Below, one piece after another: positions 58,730 to 64,000 of a stretch of DNA of 64,000 nt. The position numbers and the translations under genes are program-made. Source of the stretch: an uncultured Eubacteriales bacterium (GTDB lineage: Bacteria; Bacillota; Clostridia; Tissierellales; Peptoniphilaceae); the NCBI GenBank assembly GCA_900539725.1, contig UQDI01000006.1:1-64000 (forward strand), written 5' to 3'. The stretch's first letter is position 1; every line of letters begins with the position of its first letter. Under the pieces are notes generated by a model, which was not told the origin of the DNA, ran no database searches, and worked only from the letters and a program-made list of their open reading frames with translations.

Positions 58730-59873
58730 GTGGACTGCTGAACAAATTATGACTAGATGCTTATCAAGGATAACCAACATCAATAAGCGTAAAGAGTCAA
58801 AGAATAGTAACAATAAGCGTGAAAAGTCAGAGAATATCATAGATACGCGTGAAGGGTCAGTTATATGGGATGCTTTAATGCCAGCGGCTTTAGAGCTAGA
58901 AACATTATACTGTGAACTTGATGAGCTTTATAAAAACGCTTTTGCTGATACAGCTAGTTGGGAGTATTTAGTAAGAATAGGCGCTGAAAGAGGCATTAGC
59001 CCTTATAAAGCTAGCTATGCAATGATCAAGGGTGAATTTTCTGAAGAAGTGAAGAAAGGCACTTTATTTACAATCGGCAAGCTTGAATACAAAGTCAGCT
59101 CTGAGTGCGTAAAAAATGGATCTCTATATGAAGCTTATCTTTTGGCTGCAAATCCAGGTACTCAGTATAACATCTCAAGTGGTAAATTAAATAGTGATTA
59201 TTATAATCTTGAGATAGCAAGAATTAAAGAGCTAGCAAGGCCTGCAAGAGAAAAAGAAACGCTTGAAGAGTTTAGAACTCGTTACTTTAAAGAGATTAGA
59301 AAGAAGAACTTTGGAGGCAATATAGAAGACTATGAGCGCTGGACTATGGCTCTTGATGGTGTTGGTGCTGTAAAAGTTTTTCCTATATGGCAAGGCGGCG
59401 GCACTGTAAAAGTAGTAATTACAGGCTCGGACGGCCTAAGTCCATCATCTAAGTTAATTGACGATGTACAAACAGCACTTGATCCAGTTACTAATCATGG
59501 CAAAGGTATAGGCATAGCTCCTATAGGCCATACAGTAACAGTTGCAGGGGCAGAAGAGTTTAAAATAGATGTTAAAATCAAACTTGTTTTTCAAGCAGGG
59601 TACAGCAAAGAAAACACTGCTGAGGTAGTAAACAATGTAATTAAAAAATATCTTGCTGATCAGCGCTCTTTATGGGGCAAAAAGGAAATTGTTTTAAGGT
59701 CGGCTAATTTAATTGCAAAATTTATAGAGCAAGATAAGTACTTTTTAGACTGTGAGTATATATCACTAAATGATGAGAAAACAAGATTAGTTTTAGATGA
59801 AGAAGCACTTCCTGTGCTTGGCAGGGTTGAGTTTTTAGACAAAGCTCCAGAAGGAATGTGTGAGGCAAAGTAA
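58722..59873 (+). CDS. Baseplate J family protein (XkdT-like)
   Basis: The start is TTG 58722. The 383-residue protein has baseplate-J features: DTREGSVIWDALMPAALELE, YLVRIGAERGISPYKAS, EEFRTRYFKEI and GGNIEDYERWTMALDGVGAVKV. Just before the DTREGS block the N-terminus contains two extra imperfect copies of a 10-residue unit (NKRKESKNSN, NKREKSENII), encoded by 30-bp repeats at 58782, 58812 and 58842. Confidence 0.92.
   Translation: MPKWTAEQIMTRCLSRITNINKRKESKNSNNKREKSENIIDTREGSVIWDALMPAALELETLYCELDELYKNAFADTASWEYLVRIGAERGISPYKASYAMIKGEFSEEVKKGTLFTIGKLEYKVSSECVKNGSLYEAYLLAANPGTQYNISSGKLNSDYYNLEIARIKELARPAREKETLEEFRTRYFKEIRKKNFGGNIEDYERWTMALDGVGAVKVFPIWQGGGTVKVVITGSDGLSPSSKLIDDVQTALDPVTNHGKGIGIAPIGHTVTVAGAEEFKIDVKIKLVFQAGYSKENTAEVVNNVIKKYLADQRSLWGKKEIVLRSANLIAKFIEQDKYFLDCEYISLNDEKTRLVLDEEALPVLGRVEFLDKAPEGMCEAK
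58782..58868 (+). repeat. 30-bp tandem repeat inside the baseplate J gene
   Basis: AATAAGCGTAAAGAGTCA (58782), AATAAGCGTGAAAAGTCA (58812) and GATACGCGTGAAGGGTCA (58842) recur exactly every 30 bp and in frame. Confidence 0.75.
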
Positions 59874-60562
59874 TGCGTAATGTTGAACTTTTAAATTATA
59901 CAGATTATGAAACTATCGGCAAGGCTAGAGAATTTTATGTGCGTGTAAAAGCAGAAAATCCTGAGTTTATGCTTGCATGGGCTGAGTTTTATGAGTGCAT
60001 AAAAAACACATTTATACTTGAAGCTGGTGAGACAGGTATAAAAAGGTATGAAGACATGCTAGGCATAGAGCCTGAAGGAAGCCTAGAAGATAGAAGGCTT
60101 AAAGTATATATGCTTTGGAATGCTAGCATTGTATGGACTGATAGAACTCTAAGACAATATTTAGATTTATTGCTAGGAAAAGGGGCATATGAGCTTAAGT
60201 TTTTTTATGATAAGTATGCAATAAATATTAAGCTGTATCATGCAAAGGCAAGAATAAGAACTACTACGCTTATAGATGAATTAAGAAAATTTATACCTGC
60301 AAATATACAAACACTTACTACTATAGAAATAGATACTAAGCTTTACTTTGCAGGAGTAAGGCGCAGGGCTCTATACATGAAATATAAGCAGTATGAGCCT
60401 ACTTTAATCAAAGGCAATCTATATCCTAGAGTTGCAGGTTATCTGGTAAACACAATGATAAAATCATGGCCTACTAATAATCATGGCAATTTAATTGCTA
60501 AGGGCTTTGCTGGGTACTTAACAAGTGATAAAGGTAAGATAAGGGGTGAAGTGATTGAGTAA
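59873..60562 (+). CDS. DUF2313 tail protein (XkdU/YmfQ-like)
   Basis: The 229-residue protein (AREFYVRVKAENPEFMLAWAEFYECI..GIKRYEDMLGIEPEGSLEDRRLKVY) is the XkdU/YmfQ wedge family, the last baseplate gene. It overlaps the tail-fibre start. Confidence 0.9.
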   Translation: MRNVELLNYTDYETIGKAREFYVRVKAENPEFMLAWAEFYECIKNTFILEAGETGIKRYEDMLGIEPEGSLEDRRLKVYMLWNASIVWTDRTLRQYLDLLLGKGAYELKFFYDKYAINIKLYHAKARIRTTTLIDELRKFIPANIQTLTTIEIDTKLYFAGVRRRALYMKYKQYEPTLIKGNLYPRVAGYLVNTMIKSWPTNNHGNLIAKGFAGYLTSDKGKIRGEVIE

Positions 60563-61655
60563 ACTACAAAAAATAAGGGTGCAGCACGTTGATAGAAACG
60601 CTGAGGGCGTAGAATTTAGTACTGATGTGGATGTTTTGACTGATGCTGATTGCATAACGATGGACGATGGCGACCTAAAAAGTGGAATAGCAAAGATGAT
60701 TAACGATAGGGTCGGCGAGATCATAGACGGAGCGCCTGAACAGCTTGATACGCTAAAGGAAATAGCTAATGAATTAGAGAAAAATCAATCGGGCGTAAGT
60801 ACGATATTAAATAAAATGAATAGCAAGCTGGAGGCTAAGGATCTAGAGGGATATGCGAAGACGACTGATGTTGATGATAAGCTTGAAAGCAAGGTTAGTG
60901 TGGTTAACGGCAAAGGCTTAAGTAGTAATGATTACACTAATGCTGATAAAGCGAAAGTAGATGCACTAGTCTCTTTAAGTGCTGACAAGAAATTAGTATA
61001 TAAGCAAAAAAGAAACACTGATTTTAATAACATCACCGAGGCTGGATTTTATACCGTGCAAACAAAGGCTAATGCGCCGCATAATCAGTATGACTACTGG
61101 AGCTTGATTGTACTTAACTCTACTGGTGTTGACAATGCAACATATGTACAACAAATTGCAATTAATGAAAAGGTTGAAGATAGAGCGATATACGTGCGTA
61201 AGAAGTCAAGCAACTGGACAAGCTGGATAAAATTAGAAGCTGCGCCTGATTTATCTAATTTAGTCACAAAAGTTGATGGCAAAGGATTGAGCGCCAACGA
61301 TTTTACTGATGTGGATAAACGAAAACTTGATGCTATCGAAAACGGTGCAGAAAAGAACAAGGTAACTAGCGTAAACGGCATGACGGGAAATGTTACTATC
61401 GAGGCTGGAGGTACTAATGTTGATTTATCGGGATATGCTAAAACTAGCGATATAAAGACTAAACTATCTGAGATGACTGGTGACAGTACTCACAGAACTG
61501 TTACAGATGAAGAAAAAAGTACATGGGATGATAAGGTAAGTAAAACTGAAATAGCTGACTTTAAGCGTTGTATAGTACTTACTCAATCAGAGTATGATGC
61601 TTTATCGACAACTAAAAAGAATAGAGCTGACACTCTATATTTCATAAAGGCTTAG
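60555..61655 (+). CDS. Tail fibre protein
   Basis: The 366-residue protein starts at TTG 60555 and has repeated fibre motifs: EGYAKTTDVDDKLESKVSVV, VNGKGLSSNDYTNADKAKVD, again VDGKGLSANDFTDVDKRKLD, and SGYAKTSDIKTKL. It ends KKNRADTLYFIKA, a form known from tail-appendage C-termini. A probable host-recognition fibre. Confidence 0.82.
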   Translation: MSKLQKIRVQHVDRNAEGVEFSTDVDVLTDADCITMDDGDLKSGIAKMINDRVGEIIDGAPEQLDTLKEIANELEKNQSGVSTILNKMNSKLEAKDLEGYAKTTDVDDKLESKVSVVNGKGLSSNDYTNADKAKVDALVSLSADKKLVYKQKRNTDFNNITEAGFYTVQTKANAPHNQYDYWSLIVLNSTGVDNATYVQQIAINEKVEDRAIYVRKKSSNWTSWIKLEAAPDLSNLVTKVDGKGLSANDFTDVDKRKLDAIENGAEKNKVTSVNGMTGNVTIEAGGTNVDLSGYAKTSDIKTKLSEMTGDSTHRTVTDEEKSTWDDKVSKTEIADFKRCIVLTQSEYDALSTTKKNRADTLYFIKA

Positions 61656-61664
61656 GTGGTTGAA

Positions 61665-62101
61665 ATGCTGATAGATACTAAGATAGAAAAGATTCTTGGG
61701 GGGGGTACAGCGTCAAGGAAGTAAGATACATGGATAGTGTAATCTGGAAAAATAGCACTACTTTTACAACATTTAATGATGAGAAATACTTTTATATAGA
61801 TAGTAAAGGATATTACAGATATAGAAATCAAACAAACATATATTGCATAGCTTATAAATCAAATATTGCTGCAAATGAGTTTTATTATATGAGTAATGGG
61901 ATGCTTGAAAGATTAAATCCACAAATATTTGCAGAAACAAATAATATAAAAATAATTAAAGCACCTGTGAATATAGGAATACAGATCTATGCAAATCAAA
62001 TAAGAATTAAAAACATCAATTATAATTTAAAACAAGTGCTTATATCAGAAGACGAGTTAACAAAGCAAGATGTAATAAACTACTTTAAAAATATCACGTA
62101 G
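61665..62101 (+). CDS. Tail-appendage gene split at a G8 tract
   Basis: ATG 61665 (AGGTGG upstream) encodes MLIDTKIEKILGGG, but in this copy the frame stops at 61722-61724. A -1 shift (or one extra G) on the eight-G run at 61698-61705 would join it to the open frame that continues YSVKEVRYMDSVIWKNSTTF to 62101, about 145 residues in all. Without the shift, translation of the second part could start only at ATG 61730, which has no convincing RBS (123 residues). IEKIL..VKEV.YMDSVIW resembles the short repeat motif at the N-termini of other phage fibre genes, which supports a single original gene. Confidence 0.7.
61698..61705 (+). repeat. Homopolymeric G8 tract, candidate slippage site
   Basis: Eight G in a row inside a coding region of a low-GC phage. 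G8 takes the frame to an early stop; G9 or G6 would restore a full-length fibre protein. Confidence 0.8.
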
Positions 62102-62116
62102 AGGAGAGGTGATTAT

Positions 62117-62857
62117 TTGAAAATAGCAGAAAACATAAACAAGATAAAAAATAAAAATATAGACATAAAAGAAGCAAGAAATAAAGATATAGTACTATGG
62201 CCAAGTTTTGATGACATTATAGGTGCGCCTGGAAATAGAAAACTACTTGCTGGAAATATGCAAGCTGGCTGGTTCGGAGAAGTGCCAAGTAGTGATTTTA
62301 TTACTGGAGATGCGCTAGCAAAACTTGTAGGCATAAGTGCTGGAACAAGCCAATACAGCTCAGAGCCTTGGCTTAAATTTGCTTACACAGGCGCTGTCTA
62401 CCTAATAGTAAAGAAGCCTATAAGATATTCAATATCTTGGGATCAAATCAATCAAGCAAACTGTGTATATGGTGATAGGATGGTTAATATTAAAAATAAG
62501 AGATATAAGATAATGCTTGTAAGAGGAGTTGGCGAGAATGTTCAAGCTGATTCTAAGGTACTAAATGAAAATAATTTTCAAGACAAGGCTTGCATATATT
62601 CTATGTGGAATAAACTTATTTTACCATTATTTAGAGAAGAAACGACTAATACTTGGGGAACTAATTATACAGATGAAGATTTAATCACTAACTATAGAAA
62701 GGGTAATGGAGCTGCATCTTGGTGTCAAGAGAAGGTTCAAAAAGATGATTATAGGCTTGTTCGCGGTAGCAATACGCCCAGTTACAGTGGAGCATTTAAT
62801 TCTAAAAATGCGAGCTATGTATTTGGCTGGCGCCCTTGCTTACAACTTATAGGATAA
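62117..62857 (+). CDS. Tail protein with C-terminal GWRP motif
   Basis: The 246-residue protein starts at TTG 62117 (GAGAGGTG upstream). The N-terminus repeats short charged coils (INKIKNKNIDIKEARNKDIV). The C-terminal half ends RLVRGSNTPSYSGAF...SYVFGWRPCLQL, like the terminus of phage fibre/adhesin domains of the C-type-lectin-like or formylglycine-enzyme-like fold. A receptor-binding role is likely; the fold is inferred. Confidence 0.68.
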   Translation: MKIAENINKIKNKNIDIKEARNKDIVLWPSFDDIIGAPGNRKLLAGNMQAGWFGEVPSSDFITGDALAKLVGISAGTSQYSSEPWLKFAYTGAVYLIVKKPIRYSISWDQINQANCVYGDRMVNIKNKRYKIMLVRGVGENVQADSKVLNENNFQDKACIYSMWNKLILPLFREETTNTWGTNYTDEDLITNYRKGNGAASWCQEKVQKDDYRLVRGSNTPSYSGAFNSKNASYVFGWRPCLQLIG

Positions 62858-62899
62858 AACAATAGTTTTAATCAGTACATTTTAAAATATAGAAAGGAT

Positions 62900-63583
62900 G
62901 TGATGATGATGTATAATGAAATGCATCTTACAAATGCGGGTAGACACTTAGCCACAAGTTTAATTGCTGGTGAAGTTCTTACTTTTACAAAAGTTGGCAT
63001 AGGCGCTGGAGATCCTATAAGCAAGGAACAGATTGCTGAAATGACAGGTCTTTTGAATCCAAAAGCATATTTTCCTATAGCTGAGGTAAAGGATAATAAA
63101 GACGGCACAGTGTCAATAATTTCCACTTTTGTCAACAAGGACAACGAAACAAGATTTTACATCAAAGAAATTGGGGTCTTTGCTCAGGATCCAAAAAGAG
63201 GTGAAATTCTATTTGGAGTAATACCTTGCGGTGATGCGGCTGACCTCTTTAGTGCAAAAACTGATAAAGAGCTTGCTATCACGCATGAGATTATGGTAAA
63301 GGTAGAAGATGCTGAAAATGTTACTTTTATAGTAAACGATAGCCTTGTTTGGGCAACTAAGCAAGAAGTACTTGATTTAGCAGGCATTGGCAGGACTGAT
63401 GAGACTGTCAAAAAGAATGCTGACGATATAGCGGCCCTTGCAATTAAGATAATGATGTTAGGCACTCAAGGCTCTATGGGGGGTATGGATGAAAACACTG
63501 GATTAATAACATTTGAGCAGTTAAAAGAAAGTGAAGATTTTTGGGGCTACTATGATGAAGACAAAAGAAGGCTGGTGGGATAA
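62900..63583 (+). CDS. Tail fibre / collar-like protein coupled to a radical SAM gene
   Basis: The 227-residue protein may start at GTG 62900 or any of the three following ATG codons (AAAGGA upstream). MHLTNAGRHLATSLIAGEVLTFTKVGIGAG..and YIKEIGVFAQDPKRGEILFGVI match the N-terminal domain of phage tail fibres. The C-terminus is unusual: LGTQGSMGGMDENTGLITFE, then ESEDFWGYYDEDKRRLVG, rich in Asp, Glu, Tyr and Trp, with a G6 run at 63478-63483. Its TAA overlaps the radical SAM ATG (TAATG). Confidence 0.83.
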   Translation: MMMMYNEMHLTNAGRHLATSLIAGEVLTFTKVGIGAGDPISKEQIAEMTGLLNPKAYFPIAEVKDNKDGTVSIISTFVNKDNETRFYIKEIGVFAQDPKRGEILFGVIPCGDAADLFSAKTDKELAITHEIMVKVEDAENVTFIVNDSLVWATKQEVLDLAGIGRTDETVKKNADDIAALAIKIMMLGTQGSMGGMDENTGLITFEQLKESEDFWGYYDEDKRRLVG

Positions 63584-64000
63584 TGGCTGAAGAAATTAAA
63601 TTGCCACTAATCTCATCTGCTTTTTTAAATGTGACACAGCGTTGCAATTTAAAGTGCAAATATTGTTTTGTGTGCCAGCAGCCAAAGGAAATCTCATATA
63701 AGGTTGCTCAAGATGCAGCAAAGTACTTAGCTAGAAATGCTTTTGAAGATGGCAGAACTCCATCTATTAACTTTTTTGGCGGTGAACCTATGTTACGCTT
63801 TAAAGACATAATTAAACCTCTTACAGAATGGATAAGAGATGTATATGGCAAAAGTTTTGATTTAAGCTTGACTACTAATGGAGTTTTACTAAATGAAGAA
63901 ATTATGGAGTTTTTTAAAGAAAATGAAGTGGGCATGCTTTTTTCTATAGATGGAGACAAAGAAACTCAAGATATAAATCGTCCTTTTCACGATGGCAAGG
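63583..64000 (+). CDS. Radical SAM enzyme (SPASM/anSME-like), truncated by window end
   Basis: The first 139 residues are visible. FLNVTQRCNLKCKYCFVCQQ holds the CxxxCxxC [4Fe-4S]-SAM motif at about residues 22-29, followed by INFFGGEPMLRF (GGEP motif), LTTNGVLLN and VGMLFSIDGDKETQD. This is the pattern of SPASM-type peptide or protein maturases (AlbA, PqqE and anaerobic sulfatase-maturase relatives). The SPASM C-terminus, if present, is beyond 64000. It is translationally coupled to a phage tail fibre, an uncommon setting for such an enzyme. It needs anaerobic conditions, consistent with the host. Confidence 0.88.
   Translation, partial: MAEEIKLPLISSAFLNVTQRCNLKCKYCFVCQQPKEISYKVAQDAAKYLARNAFEDGRTPSINFFGGEPMLRFKDIIKPLTEWIRDVYGKSFDLSLTTNGVLLNEEIMEFFKENEVGMLFSIDGDKETQDINRPFHDGK

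Larger units (their letters stand above)
32762..64000 (+). mobile_element. Prophage with contractile tail (PBSX/skin-like), right end outside window
   Basis: From just past cobS to the window edge the genes are phage: integrase, repressor, replication, packaging, head, sheath, baseplate and fibres, in the standard temperate order. The left boundary is between the cobS stop and the integrase repeats at 32835. No duplicated attachment core can be defined because the right end is missing. Tail-sheath, tube and XkdM-U-like genes indicate a myovirus morphology. All late genes look intact, so the element may be functional. Confidence 0.93.

Noticed and set aside
63478..63483. G6 run in the last tail fibre as a second phase switch
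   Set aside because: The frame is intact, six bases is short for slippage, and no alternative downstream frame of clear coding quality was seen.

Overview
The window reads as a low-GC Gram-positive anaerobe (Firmicutes; Tissierellia/Peptoniphilaceae-like is my best guess, not proven). Support: AGGAGG-type ribosome binding sites, many consensus SigA-type promoters, a complete-looking anaerobic (cbi-type, early cobalt insertion) cobalamin pathway, a UGA-decoded selenoprotein, and a resident contractile-tail (PBSX/skin-like) prophage.

Layout. (1) 1-5853: a secreted phosphodiester-glycosidase-like protein, then a minus-strand operon for a MacB-type ABC exporter whose ATPase and permease flank a large CARDB-like surface protein. 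(2) 6068-8190: a Zn/Cd-type P1B ATPase with its own promoter and dyad. (3) 8162-15228: a plus-strand housekeeping run: methionine aminopeptidase, MATE exporter, DUF1667-like protein, cyclophilin lipoprotein, AsnRS and LeuRS. (4) 15321-19267: a membrane-anchored unknown, a U-x-x-C glutaredoxin-like selenoprotein with a readable SECIS hairpin, a two-component system and a small unknown. (5) 19268-32761: cobalamin biosynthesis. cbiP and cbiB lie before a terminator and a cobalamin riboswitch with its own terminator. Then follow a cbiK-cbiL fusion, cobD, cbiA, cbiC, cbiD, cbiE, cbiT, cbiF, cbiG, cbiH, cbiJ, a Cys-rich small protein, cobU and cobS, mostly with overlapping stop/start codons. Both corrin amidotransferases look glutaminase-defective: CbiP lacks its whole GATase domain and CbiA has Gly in place of the catalytic Cys. 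I infer free ammonia as nitrogen donor. No cobT, cobC or corrinoid adenosyltransferase is in the window.

(6) About 32.8 kb to the right edge: a prophage whose right end is not included. Integrase, a candidate small RNA, a membrane protein and a LexA/CI-type repressor face left. The early operon faces right: Cro-like protein, HTH protein, ERF annealing protein, DUF1064 nuclease, replisome organizer containing an iteron plus AT-rich origin, DnaC-like loader, many small unknowns and an ArpU-like late regulator. At 42.74-43.03 kb lies a leader with phased repeats, an extended -10 promoter, a solitary type I-C-like CRISPR repeat and two terminators. Then come terminase, portal, a MuF head protein fused to a HExxH metalloprotease toxin-like domain with a small candidate immunity gene, scaffold, capsid, connectors, tail sheath and tube, a frameshifted tail chaperone (A AAA AAC), tape measure, baseplate XkdP-U homologues and tail fibres (one split at a G8 tract). 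The window ends inside a radical SAM enzyme translationally coupled to the last tail fibre.

Most noteworthy: the solitary CRISPR-repeat RNA, the selenoprotein, the paired loss of glutaminase function in the B12 pathway, the phage radical SAM enzyme, the MuF toxin module and the G8 switch. All family calls are from reading the translated sequence by eye; no database search was run.
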